From the NCBI GenBank assembly GCA_030654195.1, contig JAURXV010000037.1, forward strand, positions 1 to 61,517: a stretch of DNA of 61,517 nucleotides, in the 5' to 3' direction. Below are positions 25,470 to 33,224 of this stretch, in pieces (positions within the stretch are counted from its first letter, which is position 1; each line of letters starts with the position of its first letter). The position numbers and the translations under genes were made by a program. The notes under the pieces are model-generated. The model had not been told where the DNA came from. It worked only from the letters and a program-made list of their open reading frames with translations, and did not search any database. This DNA comes from Syntrophales bacterium. GTDB taxonomy: Bacteria; Desulfobacterota; Syntrophia; Syntrophales; UBA5619.

Positions 25470-26597
25470 TCAAATTTTTCCGTGGAGAATCTCCCTCAGC
25501 GCCTCGGAGAGCAGGGTCACGTTTTCGCGCCTGCTGGAGAAGCCCATCAGCCCGACGCGCCAGATCTTGCCTTTCAGGGGGCCGAATCCGCCGGCGATAT
25601 CGATGTTGTACGCCTCGCGCAGGCGCGTCCGGACGGCCGCATCATCCACGCCGTCGGGAACGCAGATCGTGCTCAGCGAGGGCAGGCGGTTCTCCCTCGG
25701 AACAAAGAGCTTCAAACCGAGGGTTGCCATCTTGTCCCAGAGATACTCGGCGATGGCCTGATGACGGAACCAGCGGTCCTCCAGGCCTTCTTCAAGGACA
25801 AGCCGCAACCCTTCGCGGAAGCCATAATGGAGGGTCGTGGAGGGTGTATGGTGATATACCCTCTCCTTGTTCCAGTATTTTTCGATCATCGTCAGATCGA
25901 GGTACCAATTCGGAACGCGGTTTTTCCGGCGGTAGAGGGCCTCACGGGCCTGATCGCCGACGGTAAATGGGGAAAGGCCGGGAGGGCAGCCGAGGCATTT
26001 CTGCGATGCGCTGAACGCCACGTCGATTCCCCAGCCGTCGATGTTGAGCGGAACGCCGCTCAGAGAGGTGACGCAGTCGATCAGAAAGAGGGCGCCGTGC
26101 CGGTGAACGACCTCGGCCATTCCCTCCAGCGGCTGAAGCGCGCCGGTGGACGTTTCCGCATGGATCAGGGCCAGGATCTTGACAGGTTTGTTTTCGGCGA
26201 GGGCGGTTTCGATCTCGGCCGGCGTGAACACGCCGCCCCAGGGTTTTTCGATCCGCTTCACATTGGCGCCGTAAAGTTTCGCCATCTCGCACATCCGTTC
26301 GCTGAAATAGCCGTTGCAACCGATGACGACCGTATCGCCGGGTTCGACGAAATTGCAGAAGGCGGTTTCCATTCCGGCGCTGCCCGTTCCCGACATCGGA
26401 AAGGTCATGGTATTTTTGGTCTGAAAGACCGCCCGGAGAAGGGCCTGCTCTTCGTCCATCAGCGAGAGCCACTCCGGATCGAGATATCCGACAAGCGCGG
26501 TGCTCATCGTGCGCAGGACGCGGGGATGAACGGCGCTGGGGCCGGGGCCGAGAAGCAGACGTTGCGGTACATTCAGATCATTGATTGCGAGTGCCAT
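25470..26597 (-). CDS. Class V aminotransferase, alanine-glyoxylate/serine-pyruvate type
   Basis: About 375-residue PLP enzyme of the alanine:glyoxylate / serine:pyruvate transaminase group. It opens with LLLGPGPSAVHPRVL, has the PLP-ring segment MSGTGSAGMETAF, HAETSTGALQPLEGM, the Asp in LIDCVTSLSGVP, and the Schiff-base lysine in FSASQKCLGCPPGL (about residue 200). The C-terminal GLMGFSSRRENV is typical. A start four codons upstream is possible, but those codons contain the GAGG site of the ATG at 26597, so the latter is chosen. It could serve photorespiration-like glyoxylate or serine metabolism; related enzymes also act on 2-aminoethylphosphonate, so the substrate is open. Confidence 0.9.
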   Translation of the reverse strand: MALAINDLNVPQRLLLGPGPSAVHPRVLRTMSTALVGYLDPEWLSLMDEEQALLRAVFQTKNTMTFPMSGTGSAGMETAFCNFVEPGDTVVIGCNGYFSERMCEMAKLYGANVKRIEKPWGGVFTPAEIETALAENKPVKILALIHAETSTGALQPLEGMAEVVHRHGALFLIDCVTSLSGVPLNIDGWGIDVAFSASQKCLGCPPGLSPFTVGDQAREALYRRKNRVPNWYLDLTMIEKYWNKERVYHHTPSTTLHYGFREGLRLVLEEGLEDRWFRHQAIAEYLWDKMATLGLKLFVPRENRLPSLSTICVPDGVDDAAVRTRLREAYNIDIAGGFGPLKGKIWRVGLMGFSSRRENVTLLSEALREILHGKI

Positions 26598-26605
26598 ATT
26601 TATCC

Positions 26606-27262
26606 TCATCTATATGAATTTGGAAGATATTTTTCAAGAAAACCCGTCGAGGCAATCACCTCACCCAGGCGCAAGCCCCTCAAAAAAGCGGAATCCGGAT
26701 ACAATAGGAGCGTTGAAATGTCAAGAAATATGAATATGCACGATATTAATATACTAATGTGCATGATGAGCGTTTTGCCGCTACCGGTTGCCATCCAGAA
26801 GGCCAGCTTCTTCAGGTCCGACTCCGAGAACTTCGCATCCTTAGTATCGCCGGCGGTCTTGGCGGCGTTGCGCTTCTCGATAAAATGGTTCAGCGAACGG
26901 AGCATCTCTCCCCGGCGGTGGAAGTACCAGTCCAGGAAGATTTCCGTGTAGAGAACCGCCAGGTGCTGAAAGTACCGAAACCTGATCGGCTCGGGCCTCC
27001 GGGCGTTCATGGTGTGTAAGTGTTCGCGGATGTTATCGTCATAACGGGCCAGGTCGGCCAGCGGAATCCTGACCTTATCCCCGCGCCCCTCCAGTCGGTG
27101 ATAGACGTAGCTGCGGCCCGAGGCGTCGAAACCTTCGCTTGCTTCTTTCGTGTCCGCCAGCAGATCGCGGTTATTGTCGAATCCGAAATGCCCGTTCAGC
27201 CAGGCCAGCAGGACCAGCCGCCGCTCGAGCTTCACGTATTCCGATTTGCCGTTTCGAATCAC
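26606..27262 (-). pseudogene. Truncated DEAD/DEAH helicase (restriction subunit) remnant
   Basis: 218-codon frame whose first about 168 residues look like the N-terminus of the large helicase subunit of a type III-like restriction system (NRDLLADTKEASEGFDASGRSY, FLDWYFHRRGEMLRSLN). It ends just after Walker A (FWMATGSGKTLIMHI). The remaining 50 residues are unrelated, AT-rich at first, and run into the aminotransferase leader. Everything after Walker A, including DEAH, the C-terminal helicase lobe and the nuclease, is missing. The break lies near 26755. It follows hepT by one base. The product could not hydrolyse ATP productively. Confidence 0.75.
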
Positions 27263-27263
27263 A

Positions 27264-27635
27264 TCACTCCTCCAGTTGGGGAGGGGGCGGTACCAAGGGT
27301 TCCAGGAGCATGATCAATTCCGGGACTCGTTCCCGTACGATTCTGTAAATCTCAGGGTAGTTGACCTTGTCGTACTCATGGCTGATAACATTACGCAAGC
27401 CGACCAGTTCCTTCCAGGGAATCTCGGCATGCTCGTCGCGGAAGCGCGGGCTGACTCTGCGCGCCGCCTCCCCGAGAATCTCCAACTTTCGCTCCACCGC
27501 CAGCCGCGTGATCTGCCTGTCCCTGCCGGCCGCCAGGAATTCTTCAAGCGTGAGGTTTTCCGTGAAATCCACGACGGCCCGCGCCGCCTCAAGCATGTCC
27601 CATAGGTTGGCCGGATCACGCTCCTCAGGCCGCAT
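27264..27635 (-). CDS. hepT: HepT-like ribonuclease toxin (DUF86)
   Basis: 123-residue all-helical toxin of the HEPN superfamily, an RNase in several systems. The catalytic RX4-6HXY motif is intact as RNVISHEYDK near residues 81-90. Helical segments such as KLEILGEAARRVSPRFR and IPWKELVGLR are typical of HepT. The tail carries a PPPP run. Its start overlaps the mntA stop by 11 bases, so toxin and antitoxin are translationally coupled. It lies inside the remains of a restriction locus. Confidence 0.9.
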   Translation of the reverse strand: MRPEERDPANLWDMLEAARAVVDFTENLTLEEFLAAGRDRQITRLAVERKLEILGEAARRVSPRFRDEHAEIPWKELVGLRNVISHEYDKVNYPEIYRIVRERVPELIMLLEPLVPPPPQLEE

Positions 27636-27927
27636 AGATCACCTCGCAGTTGCTCAAGATGTGGTGCCGACGGAAAGGGTTCCTTATCGCTCTCTTCTCC
27701 ACCAGGTCCACGTCCCGTCCGAAGATCTGTTTCAGCTCCTCCTCGGCCTTCATGTGGCCGAAGAGATCCCACTTCGCATCATCTTTAAATACCACCAGCA
27801 CATCCACGTCGCTGTCGGATCGGAAGTCATCTCCGAGGGCCGAGCCGAAGATGGCCAGTTCCTTGATTTGCCATCTCCGACAGAACTCCACCACCGTCTC
27901 CTGCGGTATCCGTAACTTTACGCTCAT
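27625..27927 (-). CDS. mntA: MntA-like nucleotidyltransferase antitoxin
   Basis: 100-residue minimal nucleotidyltransferase. In the characterised family it adds AMP to HepT tyrosine to neutralise it. The catalytic motif GS-x10-DxD is complete: GSALGDDFRSDSDVDVLV (residues about 29-46), and a third acidic residue is in DVDLVEKRAI. The start overlaps the stop of the methyltransferase remnant by 4 bases and the stop overlaps hepT by 11. All key residues of both partners are present, so the pair is likely functional. Confidence 0.9.
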   Translation of the reverse strand: MSVKLRIPQETVVEFCRRWQIKELAIFGSALGDDFRSDSDVDVLVVFKDDAKWDLFGHMKAEEELKQIFGRDVDLVEKRAIRNPFRRHHILSNCEVIYAA

Positions 27928-28136
27928 GATTGCACCTCCGCGAACATCCGGGCCTTGAACACCGGTTCCAGCGCCCTGGCATTAGGGATGAACGAATCGC
28001 CGTTGATAAAAATCTCATCCGCGCCTTCGGTCAGTTTCTGCGCGGCCACGAACTTCTTGTCCCGCTCCAGGTCAGCGCAATTGAACTGAAAAATCTCGCG
28101 CAGAAGCCGTTGGAATTTTTCTATGGGCTGATCCAT
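27924..28136 (-). pseudogene. DNA methyltransferase remnant with internal deletion
   Basis: 70-codon frame that joins two ends of what looks like an adenine-specific DNA methyltransferase of a type III-like system. Residues 1-23 (PIEKFQRLLREIFQFNCADL) are a typical N-terminus. From residue 24 (DKKFVAAQKLTEGADEIF, then NGDSFIPNARALEPVF) the sequence resembles the extreme C-terminus of the same enzymes. The catalytic motifs are absent, so most of the gene has been lost in frame near 28067. The frame stays open and its stop overlaps mntA, keeping translation of the antitoxin coupled. Identification is from remembered family sequences and needs alignment. Confidence 0.6.
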
Positions 28137-28467
28137 GTGGTTCCCTCTATTTTTACATGTTCATACAGATAACATCATTGGTGACCATATTTTTGTGGAT
28201 TACGGAATGAAAACTACACTTTCCTATGGCTTATGTCAAATGTGGGTTTCGGGAAAATGCGCGTGATCCGAATTAACGGGAAATAGGCCATTAAGCCTTC
28301 ACACCTTTCAATCCGAGATCAATGAACTCGCCCGACATGTAAAGGCGCGTCTTTGTATTTGAAGTCTGATATTTAATCTTCTACGTTCCGCATTGACTTC
28401 AAGAAGGAGCAAATGTTTGTTGATGCCACCTAATTCCTTCCAGAATCGGCTGTCGGCTTTCAACCCG
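28137..28467. other. Intergenic region without visible gene
   Basis: 331 bases between the methyltransferase remnant and the DUF6868 gene. It has no frame with a credible start and no strong hairpin. It may hold the promoter of the remnant locus and decayed sequence. Confidence 0.4.
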
Positions 28468-28749
28468 CTATGCCTTCCTTCGCCTCAACACCATCCTGAT
28501 CGCGATATAGGGGAAGAGGAAAAGAAGAAAATTGCAGCCCTTTACAAAGGCCATGCCGTAATAATTCAGCAAGTCGTATTCGTGTCTCGATATTTGAAAC
28601 AACCTGGCATGTATCGTGTAGCCGGCATCCCCGCCGAACAGGAAGAAGATAAACCAGAGCGTAATGAAGACAACGCCTATGACAAAGCACCGAATCAAAA
28701 TGCTGGAAAGGACTTCCAGATCGCTTATGAAACTTAACGATTCATTCAT
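28468..28749 (-). CDS. DUF6868-like small membrane protein
   Basis: 93-residue protein with two hydrophobic segments (about residues 14-39 and 68-88) joined by an amphipathic loop with ARLFQISRHEYDLLNYYGMAFVK, the pattern of the DUF6868 family of unknown function. GGGAGGTG lies 6 bases before the ATG and is placed within the last codons of the aldolase gene. The two genes overlap by 8 bases, so this gene is probably cotranscribed with the aldolase. Confidence 0.7.
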   Translation of the reverse strand: MNESLSFISDLEVLSSILIRCFVIGVVFITLWFIFFLFGGDAGYTIHARLFQISRHEYDLLNYYGMAFVKGCNFLLFLFPYIAIRMVLRRRKA

Positions 28750-29776
28750 TTTTCACCTCCCGGTTGTATTGAATTCCCACCAGGGCGGTCATGATCTCCG
28801 GCGCCCGACCGGCGCTTCCGAGGACCTCCCGATTCTTGCGGGCGTACATATCCCGGAGGGCCTCCCTGGCCGGCCCCAGATACTTTCGCGGATCGAACTC
28901 CTCCGGCTTCCGGGCAAAGATCTCGCGGATTTTCGCCGTCATGACAAGCCTCCCGTCGGAATCGATATTGATCTTGCAGACAGCCGAGCGGGCGGCCTCC
29001 CGGAGCTGCTCCTCGGGGATCCCGACGGAATCTTTGATGCTTCCTCCGCATCGGTTGATCGTCTCTACGGCATCCTGCGGGATGGATGAAGAGCCGTGCA
29101 GGACAATGGGGAAACCGGGGATACGCCGTTCGATTTCATGGAGAATGTCGAGACGGATGCGCGGGGATTGGCCCACCTTGAATTTGTACGCCCCGTGGGA
29201 GGTTCCGATCGAAATGGCGAGGGAATCGACCCCGGTGCGGGAGACGAAATCCTCCACCTCCTCTGGACGCGTATAGGTATGGCTCTCCGCGGCGACCTCG
29301 TCCTCCACGCCGGCCAGGACGCCCAACTCCCCCTCGACGGTCACGTCGTGAAGATGGGCGAAATCGACGACCCTGCGCGTCAGCGCCGCATTCTCTTCAT
29401 AGGCATGATGGGACCCGTCGATCATGACCGAGGAAAAGCCCGATTCGATGCAGGAGACGCAGAGGTCATAGGAGTCGCCGTGATCGAGATGGAGGGCGAT
29501 CGGGATCTCCCCCAACCCCTTCTCTGCCGCCTCCCGCTTTATCATCTCCACTGCGCCGTGCGCCATATGGCCCAGAAGCGTCCGGTCCGCATAATCCCTC
29601 GCCCCTTTCGAAACCTGGATGATGACGGGCGATTGGGTCTCCAGACAGGAAAGAACTATCGCCTGGAGCTGTTCCATATTGTTGAAATTGTAGGCCGGAA
29701 CGGCGAATCCCGCCCGCACGGCCACCGAAAACATCACCCGCGTATTGACAAATCCGAGAGACCTGTAATGAATCAT
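28742..29776 (-). CDS. fba: Class II fructose-bisphosphate aldolase family
   Basis: 344-residue zinc-dependent aldolase family member that splits or forms fructose 1,6-bisphosphate, or a related ketose bisphosphate. Visible segments are VPAYNFNNMEQLQAI, the zinc ligands in ALHLDHGDSYDL and SVMIDGSHHAYEENA, TVEGELGVLAGVED, the second zinc histidine in GTSHGAYKF and the phosphate loop IVLHGSSSIP with KINIDSD. The frame is open for 118 more codons upstream, but the ATG at 29776 has GGAGGGGAG and begins where the family begins. The substrate could be tagatose or sulfo-sugar phosphate in some relatives. Confidence 0.9.
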   Translation of the reverse strand: MIHYRSLGFVNTRVMFSVAVRAGFAVPAYNFNNMEQLQAIVLSCLETQSPVIIQVSKGARDYADRTLLGHMAHGAVEMIKREAAEKGLGEIPIALHLDHGDSYDLCVSCIESGFSSVMIDGSHHAYEENAALTRRVVDFAHLHDVTVEGELGVLAGVEDEVAAESHTYTRPEEVEDFVSRTGVDSLAISIGTSHGAYKFKVGQSPRIRLDILHEIERRIPGFPIVLHGSSSIPQDAVETINRCGGSIKDSVGIPEEQLREAARSAVCKINIDSDGRLVMTAKIREIFARKPEEFDPRKYLGPAREALRDMYARKNREVLGSAGRAPEIMTALVGIQYNREVKNE

Positions 29777-30046
29777 CCTCTCCCCTCCTGATCTTATAAA
29801 TGCCGGTTCGGTGACGCACAACAGACAGAGCGGCTTTCGGCCCCGTCCACCATTTTCTTCAGATTTCCTTCTTAAATTGATATCATAGGTTCGTGGCGAC
29901 AGCAAGACCTTTCCGTCACCGCATGCGCACATCCCCCTTGACAAAGCGCCATTTTCTTCATAGTGAACAATCGTTAAATACGCTATGAAAGATATCATCA
30001 CGCGCATTCCGAACGAATAAATGGAGCATGCCGGAGGAGGAGGAAG

Positions 30047-30292
30047 ATGACCGTTAAGATGTATACGCTGAGCACATGCGGCCACTGCAGGGCGGCAAAG
30101 CAGTTCATGGGAGAGCACGCGGTTTCCCATGAATTCACCGATGTGGACCTTTTGGCCGGCGATGCGAGGAAAGCCACCTTGGATGAGGTCCGCAAATACA
30201 ACCCTGGATGCAGTTTCCCGACCATTCTGGTTGGGGATAAGGTGATCATCGGTTTCAACGAGAAGGCGCTCCGGGAGGCCCTCGGACTATGA
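30047..30292 (+). CDS. Glutaredoxin-family protein
   Basis: 81-residue thioredoxin-fold redox protein with active site CGHC (residues 11-14) in MYTLSTCGHCRAAKQFM. The cis-proline segment is CSFPTILVGDKVIIGFN. GGAGGAGG lies before the ATG. Its TGA overlaps the ATG of the following truncated FTR-like gene (ATGA). In related anaerobes such a glutaredoxin stands next to a ferredoxin-thioredoxin-reductase-like catalytic protein and is probably reduced by it. Here that partner is broken. Confidence 0.9.
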   Translation: MTVKMYTLSTCGHCRAAKQFMGEHAVSHEFTDVDLLAGDARKATLDEVRKYNPGCSFPTILVGDKVIIGFNEKALREALGL

Positions 30293-30405
30293 ACGCGGAG
30301 CAGCTTTACGAGATGCTTCGGAAGGTCCAGGAGCCGAAGGGTTATTTCTTCAATCGGGAGCGTGAAAAGGTCTTTGACCTTCTGGATGGCCTTCTCTTGA
30401 GGTGA
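30289..30405 (+). pseudogene. Truncated ferredoxin-thioredoxin reductase-like gene
   Basis: 38 codons starting at an ATG that overlaps the glutaredoxin stop. The peptide (MNAEQLYEMLRKVQEPKGYF, then FNRERE, then DLLDGLLLR) matches the N-terminus of the small FTR catalytic-domain proteins found beside glutaredoxins in deltaproteobacteria, which normally run to about 115 residues. All cluster and active-site cysteines (the CPC and CxC motifs) lie in the missing part. Immediately after residue 38 comes TGA and the start of gamma-glutamyltransferase, so a deletion has joined the two genes. The last codons now serve as the ribosome site for that gene. Confidence 0.65.
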
Positions 30406-30410
30406 TCGAA

Positions 30411-31994
30411 ATGACGCTGAACTGGGATTTTCCATACCCCTCTCAGAGGATGCCGGTTTTCGCCCGGAATGTCGTGGCCACCTCGCAGCCGCTCGCCTCT
30501 CAGGCAGGACTGCAGATGCTGGTGCGGGGAGGAAATGCGGTCGATGCGGCCCTGGCCGCGGCGATCACGCTCACCGTTGTGGAACCGACGAGCAACGGGG
30601 TGGGCAGCGACGCCTTCGCCATGGTCTGGGACGGAAAAGAACTCCACGGGTTGAACGGCTCGGGCCGTTCGCCGCGGGCCTGGTCGCCGGAACGATTCAC
30701 AGGCCGATCGAGTATGCCTAAGCTCGGCTGGGATACGGTCACCATCCCCGGCGCTGTCGATATGTGGTCCACACTCTCCCGGAGGTTTGGCAAGCTCCCC
30801 TTCCCCGACCTCTTCGATCCGGCCATCCGCTATGCCTCGCAGGGTTTTGTCGTTGCACCGATCACGGCGGCGAAATGGTCTGAAACCCCGGATCTCTACC
30901 GTGATCTTCCCGATTTCGCCGCTGCCTTCCTCCCCGGCGGTCGCGCTCCGCTGCCCGGCGAGCTGTTCCGGCCTCCGGGTCAGGCCGAGACGCTGAAAAG
31001 TATCGCAGAAACCCAGGGAGAATCCTTCTACCGCGGAGAATTGGCTTCGCGGATCGTCTCCTGTTCTCGAAATGCCGGCGGCTGCCTGACCGAGGAGGAT
31101 CTGGCGTCACATCGAACAGAATGGGTGAAGCCCCTCTCCATGACCTGGAACGGCGTCACGCTGCATGAACTGCCGCCGAACGGTCAGGGAATGGCCGTCC
31201 TCATCGCCCTCGGAATACTGAAGCACCTCCCCATCGATCTTTATCCGGTCGATTCTCCGGAGAGCCTCCATCTCCAGATCGAGGCAATGAAATGGGCGTT
31301 TGACGCAGCGCAGCGCCATATCGCCGACCCCGCCTGGATGACGGTTGAACCCTCCTCGCTTCTGGATGAAACCCGCCTGAAAGGGATCGCCGAAGGAATC
31401 CGGATGGACCGGGCTTCTCTTCCAACCGCAGCGATCCCGCATGACGGCGGAACGGTCTATCTGACGGCGGCCGATGAACAGGGGTGGATGGTCTCTTACA
31501 TCCAGTCCAATTACAAGGGTTTCGGATCGGGGATCGTTATCCCGGGCGCCGGGATCAGCCTGCAGAACCGTGGCGCAGGGTTTACATTGGAAGCGGGGCA
31601 TCCGAACCGGGTCGCCGGCGGAAAGCGGCCCTACCACACCATCATTCCCGGTTTTGTGATGAAGGGGGGGGCGCCGCTGATGAGTTTCGGCGTGATGGGC
31701 GCCCACATGCAGGCGCAGGGTCACCTCCAGATGATGGTCCGGATCTTCGCCGGCCATCAGAACCCGCAGACGGCGGCAGACGCGCCGCGCTGGTATCTCG
31801 ACGAGGATTCCCGTCTCTCCCTGGAGCCGGGCTTCGGACCTGAGATCCGTGAAGGGCTGAAGAAGCGGGGGCATCTGCTGACGGGTGGGGCGCCGACCTC
31901 CGTCTACGGCGGCGCTCAGCTCATCTATCGCCTTTCCGATGGCTATTGCGCCGCATCGGATCCGCGGAAAGATGGTCAGGCCGTTGGTTATTAA
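30411..31994 (+). CDS. ggt: Gamma-glutamyltransferase family protein
   Basis: About 527-residue N-terminal-nucleophile hydrolase that cleaves gamma-glutamyl amides such as glutathione, or a cephalosporin-acylase-like relative. The large-subunit opening is VATSQPLASQAGLQMLVRGGNAVDAA with EPTSNGVGSD. The autoprocessing threonine is in HDGGTVYLT (about residue 348), which would become the N-terminus of the small subunit. No signal peptide is seen, so it may be cytosolic, unlike E. coli Ggt. The ATG at 30411 has GAGGTG 6 bases upstream; a GTG at 30402 overlaps the FTR-remnant stop and is less likely. Substrate is uncertain. Confidence 0.9.
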   Translation: MTLNWDFPYPSQRMPVFARNVVATSQPLASQAGLQMLVRGGNAVDAALAAAITLTVVEPTSNGVGSDAFAMVWDGKELHGLNGSGRSPRAWSPERFTGRSSMPKLGWDTVTIPGAVDMWSTLSRRFGKLPFPDLFDPAIRYASQGFVVAPITAAKWSETPDLYRDLPDFAAAFLPGGRAPLPGELFRPPGQAETLKSIAETQGESFYRGELASRIVSCSRNAGGCLTEEDLASHRTEWVKPLSMTWNGVTLHELPPNGQGMAVLIALGILKHLPIDLYPVDSPESLHLQIEAMKWAFDAAQRHIADPAWMTVEPSSLLDETRLKGIAEGIRMDRASLPTAAIPHDGGTVYLTAADEQGWMVSYIQSNYKGFGSGIVIPGAGISLQNRGAGFTLEAGHPNRVAGGKRPYHTIIPGFVMKGGAPLMSFGVMGAHMQAQGHLQMMVRIFAGHQNPQTAADAPRWYLDEDSRLSLEPGFGPEIREGLKKRGHLLTGGAPTSVYGGAQLIYRLSDGYCAASDPRKDGQAVGY

Positions 31995-32061
31995 TGATTG
32001 ACAAGCCTTACAGGAATACCTATCTTACACCCACGTCGAATTCCCAAAGGAGACCCGTGCG

Positions 32062-32346
32062 TTGAATAATCTTTATAAATGCAGGAAAGTTGGCATTTTT
32101 ATTGAGGAAATATGCCAGGATGCCACATGTGAATGGCGTTTGAAGAATGAGGCATTTCTCAACTGTACCTGGGTCGCTTGCAATTACGGACCGTTCACCC
32201 TGGAAGAAGTTGGCGAAATGATGGGTGTAACACGCGAGCGAATCAGACAGATTGAAGCGAAAGCCCTTAAGAAATTGCAGCACAAAAAACGGAGGGACCA
32301 GCTCCGCGATTTCGCGTCGCCGGACAACGAATGGGATACGATCTGA
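32062..32346 (+). CDS. Small sigma-70 region 4-like protein with Cys-rich N-terminus
   Basis: 94-residue protein. Residues 42-83 are a clear sigma-70 region 4 helix-turn-helix ([20 protein letters not shown] then [11 protein letters not shown]), which in sigma factors reads the -35 element. Regions 1-3 are absent. The first 40 residues hold five cysteines; four are spaced C18-x4-C23-x11-C35-x4-C40, which could bind metal or an iron-sulfur cluster or form a redox switch. The start is TTG with AAAGGAG nine bases upstream. It may be a redox-responsive DNA-binding regulator. No partner is apparent. Confidence 0.75.
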   Translation: MNNLYKCRKVGIFIEEICQDATCEWRLKNEAFLNCTWVACNYGPFTLEEVGEMMGVTRERIRQIEAKALKKLQHKKRRDQLRDFASPDNEWDTI

Positions 32347-32366
32347 GCGTGGAATGATACGCCCCG

Positions 32367-33140
32367 TTACGACGATTTACGTTTACGGTTTTTCAAGGTT
32401 TCCATAAATTCATTCATTTGCTCCTTTCTTTCCGTACCGGAAAAAAGAAGCGCCTCAACATCGCATTCAAGATCAAGGGCTGAACCCTTATCCAGACGAG
32501 GGGCGATGTCGGAGATCTTCTTGACGGCCGCGATCGCTTCGGGTGACCGCCTCGCCAGTTCACGGGCAATGGATTCCGTCTCCGTCATCAATTTTTCCGG
32601 GGCCACCACCTTGTTCACGAGACCGATCCGCATGGCCTCCTTGGCGCCGATCGGCTCCCCAAGCATGGTGAGTTCCTTCGCCTTCGCCATACCGACCCAC
32701 TGCCGCAGCGGATCGAAGAGGGGGTTGATTCCAAACTTCAACTCCGGATGACCGAAGATGGCGCTTTCCGAGGCGATGATCATATCGCAGACGGTCGCAA
32801 GATTGAATCCACCGCCCAAGGCCAACCCTCCCACAGCCGCAATGACAGGCTTTTTACATCCATAGATTTTCTTCAGATACCGGGCGATGGAACGAAAGTA
32901 AACTCGGATTTCCGTATCGGAAATAGACGACATCTCCTTGAGGTCCATCCCCGCCGAGAAAACGTAATCGCCCCCGGTCAGAATGATGACGCGAACCTCC
33001 GCGTCCTCTTCCAACTGAAAAAAACAATCCTCCAATTCCGCTCGCATCTCACGGGAAATGGCATTCAGTTCGCCGGGACGGTGCAATGTTACAACGGTAT
33101 AGCCGGCTTTCCTTTCGACCAGAATCGTTTGAAACATCAT
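32367..33140 (-). CDS. Enoyl-CoA hydratase/isomerase family protein
   Basis: About 257-residue crotonase-fold enzyme acting on acyl-CoA thioesters. The oxyanion-hole segments are FSAGMDLKEM and GGLALGGGFNLA. The two glutamates expected for hydratase activity are visible in FGHPELKFGI and AKAKELTMLG. The long-insert region INPLFDPLRQWVG lacks the usual GGTQRL. The ATG pair at 33140/33137 follows an AGGA site; an upstream frame extension runs through a palindromic repeat and is not used. It follows sppA in the same direction. The specific pathway (beta-oxidation or aromatic degradation) cannot be read. Confidence 0.85.
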   Translation of the reverse strand: MMFQTILVERKAGYTVVTLHRPGELNAISREMRAELEDCFFQLEEDAEVRVIILTGGDYVFSAGMDLKEMSSISDTEIRVYFRSIARYLKKIYGCKKPVIAAVGGLALGGGFNLATVCDMIIASESAIFGHPELKFGINPLFDPLRQWVGMAKAKELTMLGEPIGAKEAMRIGLVNKVVAPEKLMTETESIARELARRSPEAIAAVKKISDIAPRLDKGSALDLECDVEALLFSGTERKEQMNEFMETLKNRKRKSS

Positions 33141-33189
33141 GGCAAAATCCTGACGGATGGGTTCCCCGTGCCGATCCCCGGTTTGGATA

Positions 33190-33216
33190 GGGGACACCTT
33201 GCCGCAAGGTGTCCCC
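33190..33216. repeat. GGGGACACCTTG palindrome
   Basis: Inverted repeat with perfect 12-base arms (33190-33201 and 33205-33216) and a CCG loop, between the sppA stop and the enoyl-CoA hydratase start. No T-run follows on the transcribed strand, so it is not a standard terminator. The GGGGACA arm start recalls the repeat at 9886-9932. Confidence 0.8.
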
Positions 33217-33224
33217 TTACGCTT

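Noticed and set aside
25470-26597. Assigning phosphonate metabolism (PhnW) to the class V aminotransferase because an aminoethylphosphonate-type permease lies in the window
   Set aside because: The two genes are about 34 kb apart with no phosphonatase gene between them; the motifs fit alanine-glyoxylate transaminase equally well.
26620-26660. Promoter-like TTGAAA and TATAGA just before the class V aminotransferase
   Set aside because: The predicted transcription start would fall at or after the GAGG ribosome site, leaving no usable leader.
25482-26951. 489-codon open frame opposite the class V aminotransferase
   Set aside because: Shadow frame crossing a real gene and the helicase remnant.
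29777-30130. N-terminal extension of the class II aldolase by 118 codons
   Set aside because: It overlaps the divergent promoter region and the glutaredoxin gene, while the ATG at 29776 has a strong GGAGGGGAG site.
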